The position numbers and the translations under genes were made by a program. A stretch of DNA of 61,328 nucleotides from JAFGHJ01 sp964534175. Lineage in GTDB: Bacteria; Hydrothermota; UBA3072. Each line of letters begins with the position of its first letter. The first letter of the stretch is position 1. Under the pieces are notes generated by a model that did no database searches, was not told the origin of the DNA, and saw nothing but the letters and a program-made list of their open reading frames with translations. The stretch lies in assembly GCA_964534175.1 (NCBI GenBank), contig CAZHNS010000011.1, positions 1-61,328 on the forward strand, given 5' to 3'. Below, piece by piece: positions 44,032 through 52,601 of this stretch.

Positions 44032-46092
44032 TCATTTCTTCTCTTCTTCTTCACCAGATTCATCTTCCTCTATATCGGTTTCAGAGTCTTCATCTTCAGT
44101 TTCTTCTTTTTCTTCCTCTTCTTCAGTCTCGGATTCTTCTTCATCCTCTATTTCATCTTCACTTTCCGATTCTTCTTCATCTTCTTCTGTCTCGGATTCT
44201 TCTTCATCCTCTATCTCATCTTCATTTTCCGGCTCTTCTTCCTCTTCTTCAGTCTCGGATTCTTCTTTATCTTCGATTTCTTCCTCTTTGGCTTCAGAAT
44301 CTTCCTCTTCGGTCTCAGACTCTTCTTCCGTTTCAGACTCTTCTTCGACCTCGTCTATTTCTTCCTCTTGAACCTCAGATATAATATCATCTTCTTCCTT
44401 CATCTCTTCCGGAATAAGTTCTTCTTCCAGCGCCTCTGGCTGTTCTCCACCTTCTTCCTTATTCTTTTGCAATTCATCGTATTTTATCTTTTGTTCCTTT
44501 AAATATTCCCGTTCCGAAAGTACAATATTCCTTCTATCAATGTCAATTTCTATAACTTTCAATTTTAACTTTCCTCCCAGCGAATATCCTTCTTCCGGCT
44601 TTTTTATATTCTTCTTCGTAAGGTGAGAAAACGGAACAAAACCTTTTAATCCTTTACCAAGAGAAACTATAACTCCTCTGGGCAACAATTCAAAAATTGT
44701 TCCGATAATATTACTGTCCACGGGATACTTCTCCGCAAAAATTTTCAAAGGATCATCTTTAAGTTGTTTTAAGCCAAGTGAAATACGTCTTTCCCCGACA
44801 TCGACTGCAAGCACCTGACATTTTACGGTTTTCCCTTTATCTAACACATCCCTCGGGTGATTAATTCTCTGCGTCCAGGATATATCGGAAATATGAAGAA
44901 GTCCTTCAACTCCTTCCTCCAATTGAATAAAAGCGCCAAAAGAAGTTAGATTGACAACCTTGCCTTTAACTATAGAATCTTCCGGATATTTCTCAGCTAC
45001 CTTTTCCCATGGGTCCGGAACTGCCTGACGCAAACCTAGCGAAATCTTACGAGCTTTCTCGTCCACTTCCAGAACTATAGCTTCTACTTCTTGCCCAACT
45101 TTCATTACTTCAGACGGATGCTTGATATGTTTGGTCCATGACATCTCGGAAACATGAATAAGTCCTTCTATTCCCGAATCAAGTTCAATAAAAGCACCAT
45201 AATCTGTAAGGGAAACAACTTTCCCTTTAACCTGATTTCCAATCTGGTAACGTTCCCCTACGTCTTTCCAGGGATCCGGTTTTAACTGTTTTAACCCTAA
45301 AGATACTCTTTTGGTATCCTCATCCACTTCTTTAACTTTAACTTTAACAGTATCACCTATAGAAAGCATCTCAGAAGGGTGGTTGATTCTTCTCCAGGAC
45401 ATATCTGTTATGTGAAGAAGACCGTCTATACCGTCTAATTCTATAAAAGCTCCAAACTCTGTAATATTCTTAACGGTTCCCTCTACTATGTCTCCTTCTT
45501 TTATTTCTTCCAGGAATTCTTTAACCTTGGCTTCCTGTTCTTCACTCAGCAACACCCTTCTTGATACAACTATATTTCTTCTTTTGAAATTTACCTTTAT
45601 TATTCTAACATCAAACTTATCACCAACGCCGATATCTAAATCTCTTGCAGGCTTTAAATCGATTTGAGAGCCGGGAAGAAAAGCCTCCGTCCCAAAAACC
45701 TTTACCATAAATCCACCTTTAACTCTTCTCACAACCTCACATTCCACAGGAGTATCTTCCTTATGTGCTTCCTTCACCTGGTCCCAGACTTTTATAAAAT
45801 CTGCTTTTTTCTTTGAAATGGTAGCAAGCCCTTGGTTGCCTCCGATATCATCAAGATAAACATCAACTACATCTCCAACAGAAAACTTCGAAACAGAATC
45901 AAAATCATCGATAGGTATGATTCCTTCAGATTTTAAACCAACATTAACTAAAACCTCATTATCGGTAATCTTTACTATTCTTCCTTTAACCAAACCAATA
46001 CCCGGTGACTCGTTTTCTAAAAACTTATCAAGCAGTTTGGTCGCATCTTTTTCACTTATAGGTTCAATTATAGAACTTAACTCTTCGTTCAT
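44032..46092 (-). CDS. rpsA: 30S ribosomal protein S1 with long acidic tail
   Basis: 686 aa from ATG 46092, which has AAGGAGG 8 bases upstream; the 9-codon longer frame lacks one. Six S1 RNA-binding domains: two divergent (KITDNEVLVNVGLKSEGIIP; VRRVKGGFMVKVFGTEAFLP), three canonical (for example ITEFGAFIELDGIDGLLHI), one degenerate. The last about 140 residues are almost only Glu, Asp, Ser, Thr and Lys in a repeating EESETEE pattern, absent from ordinary S1. S1 delivers mRNA to the ribosome. Overlaps the end of ispH by 29 bases, the last gene of cmk-plsC-ispH-rpsA. Confidence 0.95.
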   Translation of the reverse strand: MNEELSSIIEPISEKDATKLLDKFLENESPGIGLVKGRIVKITDNEVLVNVGLKSEGIIPIDDFDSVSKFSVGDVVDVYLDDIGGNQGLATISKKKADFIKVWDQVKEAHKEDTPVECEVVRRVKGGFMVKVFGTEAFLPGSQIDLKPARDLDIGVGDKFDVRIIKVNFKRRNIVVSRRVLLSEEQEAKVKEFLEEIKEGDIVEGTVKNITEFGAFIELDGIDGLLHITDMSWRRINHPSEMLSIGDTVKVKVKEVDEDTKRVSLGLKQLKPDPWKDVGERYQIGNQVKGKVVSLTDYGAFIELDSGIEGLIHVSEMSWTKHIKHPSEVMKVGQEVEAIVLEVDEKARKISLGLRQAVPDPWEKVAEKYPEDSIVKGKVVNLTSFGAFIQLEEGVEGLLHISDISWTQRINHPRDVLDKGKTVKCQVLAVDVGERRISLGLKQLKDDPLKIFAEKYPVDSNIIGTIFELLPRGVIVSLGKGLKGFVPFSHLTKKNIKKPEEGYSLGGKLKLKVIEIDIDRRNIVLSEREYLKEQKIKYDELQKNKEEGGEQPEALEEELIPEEMKEEDDIISEVQEEEIDEVEEESETEEESETEEEDSEAKEEEIEDKEESETEEEEEEPENEDEIEDEEESETEEDEEESESEDEIEDEEESETEEEEEKEETEDEDSETDIEEDESGEEEEKK

Positions 46093-46945
46093 GCAGTACT
46101 TCCTCCTTACTTTTATCAACTTCTTTTAGTTTTTTTATTACTCCTTTAATAATCCAATCAGGGGTTGACGCTCCTGATGCTATACTTACCCTGCCTACAT
46201 CGGTAAACCATTCACTTTTTATCTCTTTCGCTTCTTCTATATGATAAGTAACACAACCTTCCTCTCTTGCAATCCCGGCAAGTCTGGAAGTATTAGCGCT
46301 TTTCTTACCTCCAACTATTATTACTACATCTGACTTTTTTGCAAGTTTCTTAACTTCTTTTTGCCTTTTGCTTGTTACGTCACAAATTGTATTAAAGACT
46401 TTAATTTCCAACACTCTGGGCAGGAGATAATCTACAACTTTATTAAGATTATCCTGAGACTGTGTCGTTTGTACAACCAGTCCTACTTTATTATTTCTTA
46501 TTTTCAAATCTTCAGCAGAATCAATCACACGAACTTTTCCCTCTGTTTCCCCAACAATACTTATTACTTCCGGATGCTCCTTTTCTCCTATAACATAAGT
46601 TTCATAACCTTCAGAAACAAGCTGTTTTGCTCTTTCCTGTGCCTTTTTAACAAGAGGACAGGTAGCATCTACTTCCTTAAGATTTTTTTCTCGTATCTTT
46701 TTTAATACATCTGGGTGAACTCCGTGCGATCTAATAATAACGTATCCGGTATCGATTTCGCAAAGATCATCAACCGCAATTATGCCTTCTTCCTCTAATT
46801 TTCTTACAACTTGAGGGTTGTGTATTATATGACCAAGAGTCCAGACTTTTTCTTTTGTTTCTCGCCTTACCTGACGCGCTATTCTTATTGCCCTTTTCAC
46901 TCCAAAGCAAAAGCCCATATTTTCAGCAAGTTTAATTTCCATCAA
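46064..46945 (-). CDS. ispH: 4-hydroxy-3-methylbut-2-enyl diphosphate reductase
   Basis: 293 aa, full length. Final step of the MEP isoprenoid pathway, making IPP and DMAPP with a 4Fe-4S cluster. The three cluster cysteines are in GFCFGVKRAI (residue about 13), VDATCPLVKKAQ and FNTICDVTSKRQ; also HGVHP and IVVGGKKSANT-like segments. The ispH-rpsA neighbourhood is conserved in Firmicutes and Thermotogae; here the two are separate overlapping genes rather than a fusion. Overlaps plsC by 4 bases. Confidence 0.96.
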   Translation of the reverse strand: MMEIKLAENMGFCFGVKRAIRIARQVRRETKEKVWTLGHIIHNPQVVRKLEEEGIIAVDDLCEIDTGYVIIRSHGVHPDVLKKIREKNLKEVDATCPLVKKAQERAKQLVSEGYETYVIGEKEHPEVISIVGETEGKVRVIDSAEDLKIRNNKVGLVVQTTQSQDNLNKVVDYLLPRVLEIKVFNTICDVTSKRQKEVKKLAKKSDVVIIVGGKKSANTSRLAGIAREEGCVTYHIEEAKEIKSEWFTDVGRVSIASGASTPDWIIKGVIKKLKEVDKSKEEVLHERRVKFYN

Positions 46946-47541
46946 GCCAGACCCTTTATATTTTCCATGATTTCTTCCGTGAATTCCACAGCATTTTTAG
47001 TATTAGCCTTCTTGTGATCAGGATAAAGAGGACTGCCAAACTTAACGGTAAAAGGAGTCTTACGTAAGAAATGGTTTAACATTGATTCATGAGTTCCTGT
47101 AATCAAAACAGGAACTACTGGCACATTAGCCCTGATTGACATGTATCCAACTCCCGGACGCGCGGGGAGAAACTCATTAGTCTTTGACCTACTCCCCTCC
47201 GGAAACACCATTACAGCGTCACCTTCTTTCAAAAGATCTACAAAAACTCTCATAGTCTTAATACCCGGATTCTCAGTGTCAACAGGTATAGCATAAACAC
47301 TCTTTAAAATCCACGAAATAGTCTTATTTATAAAAAGCCCTTTCTTAGCCAAAAAATAAACAGGGCGGTTATTCACACAACAACCTACTAAAGGAGGATC
47401 ATAATTAGAACGATGATTAGGAGCTATGATAACCCCTCCATTTTCCGGCACATTTTCCGCACCATATATTCGGAGGCCAAGGATTCTATAAAAAAGATAA
47501 AAGAGAAAATGAGCTGCCTTATATTGAACCGGCGCCTTCAT
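46942..47541 (-). CDS. plsC: 1-acyl-glycerol-3-phosphate acyltransferase
   Basis: 199 aa. PlsC-family motifs: APNHRSNYDPPL (HxxxxD catalytic, His around 42), VYAIPVDTENPG, VFPEGSRSKT (motif III), VPVVPVLITGTHE (motif IV). Makes phosphatidic acid for membrane lipids at the inner membrane. One N-terminal hydrophobic segment. The start overlaps the end of cmk by 23 bases, so translation is coupled. Confidence 0.93.
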   Translation of the reverse strand: MKAPVQYKAAHFLFYLFYRILGLRIYGAENVPENGGVIIAPNHRSNYDPPLVGCCVNNRPVYFLAKKGLFINKTISWILKSVYAIPVDTENPGIKTMRVFVDLLKEGDAVMVFPEGSRSKTNEFLPARPGVGYMSIRANVPVVPVLITGTHESMLNHFLRKTPFTVKFGSPLYPDHKKANTKNAVEFTEEIMENIKGLA

Positions 47542-48190
47542 GAAGCTTTTTTATTTCCGAAACGACAATGCCCACCTGCTCATCTATGGTAAGTGAACTT
47601 GTATCAAGCAAAGTTGCATCACCAGCTTTCTTAAGAGGACTCTCCTCTCTTGTTGAATCATGATAATCTCTTCTTTTTAGATCTTTTTTTACTTCTTCCA
47701 GATTGCCAATACTATCCTGCAGTTTTCTTCTCTTCGCTCTAACACTTATATCTGCGTCCATATAAAATTTTAAATTTGCGTCAGGAAAAACAATTGTCCC
47801 TATATCTCTGCCTTCTATTATTGCGTTTTTGTCATCCACTATCTTTCTTTGAATCCCTACCAGATATTTTCTCACTTCTTTTATCTTAGAAACAGGAGTC
47901 ACAGCTTTACTGACTTGTTCTGTGCGCAACTTATCACTTACGTCTTCACCATTAACTATCGTTCTTTGCTCACCATCAACTTTTTCAATCTCCACATTCA
48001 CTTCATCTAAAATCTGGGTAACCTTTTCTTCATCATTGGGATTTATACCCCGCTGTAAAACAAAATAAGCCACTGCTCTGTATGTGGCTCCGGTATCAAG
48101 ATATAACCAACCCAGTCTTTTTGCAACTTTTCGGGCTGTTGTCGTCTTGCCTGAACCGGATGTCCCATCGATTGCAACTACAAATCCCAT
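47519..48190 (-). CDS. cmk: cytidylate kinase
   Basis: 223 aa. P-loop GTSGSGKTT (residues 9-17), YLDTGATYRAVAYF, GRDIGTIVFPDANLKFYMDA, and RKRRDYHD-like lid region KRRDYHDSTREESPLKKAGD, all standard for Cmk. Phosphorylates CMP and dCMP. First gene of the cmk-plsC-ispH-rpsA operon, an order seen in several phyla. No Shine-Dalgarno; the promoter -10 ends 13 bases before ATG, so the leader is at most a few bases. Confidence 0.95.
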   Translation of the reverse strand: MGFVVAIDGTSGSGKTTTARKVAKRLGWLYLDTGATYRAVAYFVLQRGINPNDEEKVTQILDEVNVEIEKVDGEQRTIVNGEDVSDKLRTEQVSKAVTPVSKIKEVRKYLVGIQRKIVDDKNAIIEGRDIGTIVFPDANLKFYMDADISVRAKRRKLQDSIGNLEEVKKDLKRRDYHDSTREESPLKKAGDATLLDTSSLTIDEQVGIVVSEIKKLHEGAGSI

Positions 48191-48203
48191 AAATCAATAT
48201 ACA

Positions 48204-48231
48204 AGTATATAAGAAAATTTCAAGGTGTCAA
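48204..48231 (-). promoter_or_regulatory. promoter of cmk-plsC-ispH-rpsA
   Basis: Minus strand TTGACA, 16-base spacer, TATACT, 13 bases to ATG 48190. Confidence 0.75.
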
Positions 48232-48261
48232 GTAATATTACAGAAAAAATAATAAAGAAGA

Positions 48262-48400
48262 CAGAAGTTGGAATTTGGAAGTTAGAATCCCATCCCATCT
48301 CCCAAAAACCAACATCTCACATAAAGAGCACAAAGACACAAAGATTTTTTGTCGTTTTTCACTAACACCTAATACCTAAAACCTAACACCTAACAACTAT
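48262..48400. repeat. period-7 and period-9 arrays in the cmk/exbB spacer
   Basis: 48262-48285 GTTGGAA / TTTGGAA / GTTAGAA with an opposing CCCAAAAACCAAC arm; 48320-48345 AGCACAAAGACACAAAG (period 9); 48361-48396 AACACCT / AATACCT / AAAACCT / AACACCT (period 7). Otherwise the 314-base gap holds only the two divergent promoters. Confidence 0.75.
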
Positions 48401-48406
48401 TCCTCC

Positions 48407-48435
48407 TTGACTTTACAAGCCCTATTACATAAAAT
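48407..48435 (+). promoter_or_regulatory. promoter of the exbB operon
   Basis: TTGACT, 17-base spacer, TAAAAT, then a leader of about 60 bases ending in AAAGGAGGG before ATG 48505. Confidence 0.65.
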
Positions 48436-48504
48436 ATAAAAAGCTATGCAGAGAATAAATTTTTGTGTCTTAAATTTTATTTTTAATTATATAAAGGAGG
48501 GCAA

Positions 48505-49092
48505 ATGAGTTTAATGTCGATTCTCGCTAAAGGCGGATGGACAATGGTTGCTATAGCCATTGCTTTGTTTATAGGAATCTACTTTGCTATAGAGAGGTTT
48601 ATATATTACAAGAGAAGTCAGAGTCCAACAGAAGATTTACTGAAAAGAGTCTGCGCCTGGTTAAAAGAAAGAAGTCCCGAAGATGCTCTTAAAGAAATCC
48701 ATGGACACGATACCCCTGTAACAAGAGTTATGACCCAGGGAATTTTATCAGAAAAAAAAGAAGCTATGAATGCGAGTGCCGCTGCTGAATTAAAAAATCT
48801 GGAGAGCGGCTTAGGGGTTGTTGCATCTATAGGCTCAATAGCTCCAATGCTTGGTTTCTTCGGTACAGTTTTAGGTATGATAAAAGCTTTTATGCAAATC
48901 GAAGTGCTGGGTGGAGGAGTTAATCCATCCCGGCTTGCAGGCGGAATATGGGAAGCCCTCGTTACCACCGCCGCGGGTCTTGCAGTCGGTATTATTTTTC
49001 TTCTGATATACAATGCTCTTTCCGACAGGATGAATGGCATAATTAGAGACATCAACAGGGTAACTTCCGAAATAGCAATATATATCGAGTAA
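48505..49092 (+). CDS. exbB: ExbB/TolQ/MotA-family proton channel
   Basis: 195 aa, three transmembrane helices (about 12-32, 105-125, 150-172). Family core: LGVVASIGSIAPMLGFFGTV, LGMIKAF, GGIWEALVTTAAGLAVGI, with the conserved Thr/Ala-Gly of the channel. With ExbD it converts proton-motive force into mechanical work on TonB. First gene of exbB-exbD-tonB, strong Shine-Dalgarno. Confidence 0.94.
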   Translation: MSLMSILAKGGWTMVAIAIALFIGIYFAIERFIYYKRSQSPTEDLLKRVCAWLKERSPEDALKEIHGHDTPVTRVMTQGILSEKKEAMNASAAAELKNLESGLGVVASIGSIAPMLGFFGTVLGMIKAFMQIEVLGGGVNPSRLAGGIWEALVTTAAGLAVGIIFLLIYNALSDRMNGIIRDINRVTSEIAIYIE

Positions 49093-49103
49093 TTGAGGTG
49101 CCT

Positions 49104-49490
49104 ATGGAATCAAGATTCAAAAGAAAGATTACATTTCCTGTCATTTCTATAGCAGATATCGTACTGCTTCTCTTAATTTTCTTTTTGCTAACCTCTACAT
49201 ATCTCGTACAACCCGGAATTAAGGTTCACCTGCCTCGAACCGCCACAAAGGAAGCAATAACACAGGAAAAAATAACAATAACAATAACCAAAAGTGGAGC
49301 CGTTTACCTTGAAGATAAACCTGTTGTACTTTCACGTTTTCCCTATCTGCTAAAAGAAGCCAGCGATAAAGTTATATTGATAAAAGCCGACCGCGATGTT
49401 ACCATCGATATGACCGTTAAAGTAATGGAAATGGTTAAAAAAAGTGGGGCAAGTAAATTCGTAATAGCTACCACACCCGGAATAGAGTGA
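49104..49490 (+). CDS. exbD: ExbD/TolR-family protein
   Basis: 128 aa from ATG 49104, with GAGG 5 bases upstream; a GTG two codons earlier is possible. One transmembrane helix carrying the conserved channel Asp in SIADIVLLLLIFFLLTSTY, then a periplasmic domain (VHLPRTATKEAI, VILIKADRDVTI). Stator partner of the preceding ExbB. Its stop overlaps the GTG start of tonB. Confidence 0.93.
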   Translation: MESRFKRKITFPVISIADIVLLLLIFFLLTSTYLVQPGIKVHLPRTATKEAITQEKITITITKSGAVYLEDKPVVLSRFPYLLKEASDKVILIKADRDVTIDMTVKVMEMVKKSGASKFVIATTPGIE

Positions 49491-50062
49491 ATAAAAATAC
49501 TATTTCTCTTATATCAACGACAATTATATACATTGTACTTATTCTAATCTTTTTATTTGTTTCCGTTAATCTAAAATACCCTGCGGAAGAATTTGTCACT
49601 CTTGGCTTCCAAACAATAGAAGATATCGAAGAGATGGGAGCTCTCGCAAAAATAGGAGGAACTGAAGATATTTTTTCTCCCTCAGGCGATGTGCCCGTCA
49701 CAACTGGAAAAACAAAGAAAAGCCTATCCCCTCTTGAGAAACCGCCTTACGAAGGAGGCGAAACAGAGCGGGGAGAACGAGAAGGTTATAGATTAGCCGG
49801 AGAACTTTCGAAAAGAAAAATAATACATTTCAAAAAACCTGGATATCCTGAGAACGAAAACGAGAACACTCAGGTAAAATTAGAAATTGAAGCAAATCCC
49901 GATGGAACGGTAAAATCTGTCAGGGTTGTAAAAACGGGAGGCCTCTCTTTTGACAACAGTGCAATGGAAGCGGTGAGAGAATGGCGTTTTCAACCTTTAG
50001 CTCCCAACGTTAAGCAAACAATCCAGAGTGGAATCGTAACAATATATTTTGAGCTAAAATGA
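49487..50062 (+). CDS. tonB: TonB-family energy transducer
   Basis: 191 aa, GTG start overlapping exbD. N-terminal membrane anchor (ISLISTTIIYIVLILIFLFV), a periplasmic linker that is Glu/Gly-rich rather than Pro-rich, and a C-terminal TonB domain: VKLEIEANPDGTVKSVRVVK, DNSAMEAVREWRFQPL. Transmits ExbBD energy to outer-membrane receptors. The short non-proline linker would span less periplasm than in E. coli. Its stop overlaps the start of the Na/Pi-transporter-like gene. Confidence 0.92.
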   Translation: MNKNTISLISTTIIYIVLILIFLFVSVNLKYPAEEFVTLGFQTIEDIEEMGALAKIGGTEDIFSPSGDVPVTTGKTKKSLSPLEKPPYEGGETERGEREGYRLAGELSKRKIIHFKKPGYPENENENTQVKLEIEANPDGTVKSVRVVKTGGLSFDNSAMEAVREWRFQPLAPNVKQTIQSGIVTIYFELK

Positions 50063-51921
50063 TTCTCATCCTTCTATCTCTTTCATTAAATCTTGCCAGA
50101 GACCCTTTTGGAAAAGATATCTCAGGGAATAATTGTTGTATCCTATCCGGGAAAACACTAAATATAGCTGTACAGGCTACAGAAGGAGGTAAACCTCTAG
50201 CGGATAAGTGGATTAAATTCATCGCTTATAACGGCAAAATCTCTCATGATTCGGGCAAAACGGATAATGCCGGATTTGCCAGCGTAGAGTTTATACCGGA
50301 AGAGGATGGATGGATAGAAGCAAAAGTAAATGGAGAATCTTTAGAAATCAAACCTAATGTAATCCCAAGGCAACAACTCATTAAATTATTACTCTCGGCT
50401 ATAATCGGAACTGTCCTAATATTGATGGGACTTGACCACACAAATAAAGGCTTTTCCAGATTGAGCGGGGAAAAAATAAGACAGATGCTCTGGCGGATGA
50501 CGAAAAACCCAATTCTTGCTTATTTTTCGGGGATAGTTCTCGCCGTACTTCTTGAATCAAGCACATTAACGGGACTAATGCTGCTGGGGCTCCTTGAATC
50601 TTCTCTTATTAAACTTTCAACCGCGCTTATAGTCCTCTCCGGAGCAGCTCTCGGTTCTACTTTTACGGTACAGATAATAGCAACAGATATTATACAGTTC
50701 AGTCCAATTATTGTTCTAATCGGTTTTATCCTCTGGCAAACAAAAACAAAATTAAGTTATATAGGAAGAATTCTACTGGGATTCGGATTGATATTTTTCG
50801 CTATATGGTTAATAAGAGACAACATCCAACCACTAAGAGATATATTTACCCCTAATATAAATCCTCTTTTGCTTTTTATCTTTTCTATTATTTTAACTTT
50901 CCTTTTCCATTCCAGCGCTGGAGTTCTCGGTTTAATGATAGCCTTTGCCGGAGTAATCGATCTCTCGACGGTAATACCGGTGGTGCTGGGAGTAAATATA
51001 GGAACATCATTTTCGATACTACTTGGTTCTACTCGTTTTTCTTCATCCTCTGATAAGGCAATGGGAGTCGGATATGTAATTCTTAAAGTATTATTTGTCG
51101 GGCTATCTTTTTATTTTATTTTTCTACCCAAGAGTTTAACACCGGACGCAAGGAATATCGCGAACTTACATTCTCTGGTAAATATCTGGGGATTTTTCTT
51201 AATTCCATTTTGTTTCCCTCTTGCAGTATTTTTAAAGAAAATATTCGGAGTCGGAAAATCCAAACTCAAACTGGACCCTCTTTTCTTATCTTCTTCCACC
51301 GTCGCCATATCGAAATCTTATGAAGTAATACGTGAATCCATAGAAATAACTGAAAATATGTTTCAGGACACCCTTAAAGTTTTCAAAAGCAATAATGACG
51401 CTTTAAGAAAAATTATAATTTCCAGAGATAACATAATCGACAAAAACCAGGAAGAATTAGTTTCTTATACTTCCAGACTTCTGGGACAGGAATTATCAAA
51501 TCGCGAAAGCAATAAATGTGTTACAATATTAAAAATAGCAAACGAGATAGAACATATAGGAGATTTGATAAGCAAAAATATTATGAATTATGCAGAAAAA
51601 AAGATAAAAGAATCTTATTTTTTCTCCAAAGAAGGATTCAGTGAAATAAAAAAATACCACGGAATTATTCTTTCAAATATTAAAGAAGTGAAAGCTGCTC
51701 TATCGATTATGGACAAAGATATAGCCAGAGATTTACTTAGAAATCAAAAGAAGACAGAAAGTAAACTTAAAAAATTCAGAGAAAGCCATATCAATCGTTT
51801 AAAAGAAGGAAAACGCGAAAGCATTGACACAAGCGCTATACATCTTGACCTTTTAAACGATTTTGATAGAATAAACTATCATATATATAATATCTCGAAA
51901 GCTATAATAGGTGAATTATGA
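50059..51921 (+). CDS. Na/Pi-cotransporter (NptA/PNaS) family protein with N-terminal Ig-like domain
   Basis: 620 aa. Order: N-terminal signal-like segment, a soluble Ig/invasin-like domain (about 30-105; NIAVQATEGGKPLADKWIKF, TDNAGFASVEFI), about eight transmembrane helices in two inverted PNaS repeats (about 110-410), and a C-terminal PhoU-like helical domain (about 430-620). The repeat signatures that normally read QSS are ESST (LLESSTLTG) and HSSA (FHSSAGVLG), so both Gln are replaced. Phosphate transport is therefore uncertain. Overlaps tonB and scpA start/stop codons. Confidence 0.85.
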   Translation: MILILLSLSLNLARDPFGKDISGNNCCILSGKTLNIAVQATEGGKPLADKWIKFIAYNGKISHDSGKTDNAGFASVEFIPEEDGWIEAKVNGESLEIKPNVIPRQQLIKLLLSAIIGTVLILMGLDHTNKGFSRLSGEKIRQMLWRMTKNPILAYFSGIVLAVLLESSTLTGLMLLGLLESSLIKLSTALIVLSGAALGSTFTVQIIATDIIQFSPIIVLIGFILWQTKTKLSYIGRILLGFGLIFFAIWLIRDNIQPLRDIFTPNINPLLLFIFSIILTFLFHSSAGVLGLMIAFAGVIDLSTVIPVVLGVNIGTSFSILLGSTRFSSSSDKAMGVGYVILKVLFVGLSFYFIFLPKSLTPDARNIANLHSLVNIWGFFLIPFCFPLAVFLKKIFGVGKSKLKLDPLFLSSSTVAISKSYEVIRESIEITENMFQDTLKVFKSNNDALRKIIISRDNIIDKNQEELVSYTSRLLGQELSNRESNKCVTILKIANEIEHIGDLISKNIMNYAEKKIKESYFFSKEGFSEIKKYHGIILSNIKEVKAALSIMDKDIARDLLRNQKKTESKLKKFRESHINRLKEGKRESIDTSAIHLDLLNDFDRINYHIYNISKAIIGEL

Positions 51922-52601
51922 TTGCTGAAAACCATATTGTATCCTGCGAAGAATTTGAAGGTCCTCTTGATCTTTTACTGTATCTCGTAAGAAAACAAGA
52001 GGTAGCCATACGAGATATTTCTCTTTCACGAATTACAAGAGAGTATCTGCTATTTGTAAAAGACCTCGAAGAAATAGATTTCGACGGAGCCGGAGAATTT
52101 ATAAGGTACGCCGCAACTCTTCTCGCCATAAAAGCAAAAGGAATAACAAAAGAAGAAGAATCTAACGAGGGGGCGGAAGATTTCGAAACAAAAGAATCAC
52201 TTATTGAAAAGTTAACCAAGTACAAAAAATTCAAAGGTATAGGAGCTTATCTGGGAGAAGAATTAATCCTGGCAAATGCAATGTTCAGAAGACCCGATAG
52301 AGACATAGAAAAAGAAGTACATATTTCAATCAACGGTTTAAAATTTTTACTCGAAAAAATTAAAAAGAGGGATCCTTTCAACCCACCCACCACAATTTTA
52401 TTTCATATCGACCATCTGATAGATACCTTAATGATAAAGCTTAAAAAACTAGGAAAGTTCCTTTTTTCCAAGATTGTTGACCAGGCGGAAAGCGAAGAAA
52501 AAATCGGGTTGTTCTTTGCTCTTCTCGAAGTAGTAAGAAGAGGTAAAGCAAAGGTTTTTCAGGAAAAACCTTTTGATGACATCTTCGTAGAAAAAAAGTG
52601 A
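51918..52601 (+). CDS. scpA: segregation and condensation protein ScpA
   Basis: 227 aa, the kleisin subunit of the bacterial SMC condensin. N-terminal FEGPLDLLLYLVRKQEVAIR, ISLSRITREYLLFV and YAATLLAIKAKG are diagnostic; the C-terminal winged helix ends with IGLFFALLEVVRRGKAKV. ScpB is not in the window. Stop/start overlaps on both sides place it in a long co-translated run, and the scpA-recJ pairing suggests chromosome maintenance genes. Confidence 0.94.
   Translation: MIAENHIVSCEEFEGPLDLLLYLVRKQEVAIRDISLSRITREYLLFVKDLEEIDFDGAGEFIRYAATLLAIKAKGITKEEESNEGAEDFETKESLIEKLTKYKKFKGIGAYLGEELILANAMFRRPDRDIEKEVHISINGLKFLLEKIKKRDPFNPPTTILFHIDHLIDTLMIKLKKLGKFLFSKIVDQAESEEKIGLFFALLEVVRRGKAKVFQEKPFDDIFVEKK

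Noticed and set aside
44040..44370. Possible CRISPR-like or tandem DNA repeat
   Set aside because: The regular pattern is the coding DNA of the Glu/Ser-rich tail of S1; no equal-length spacers.
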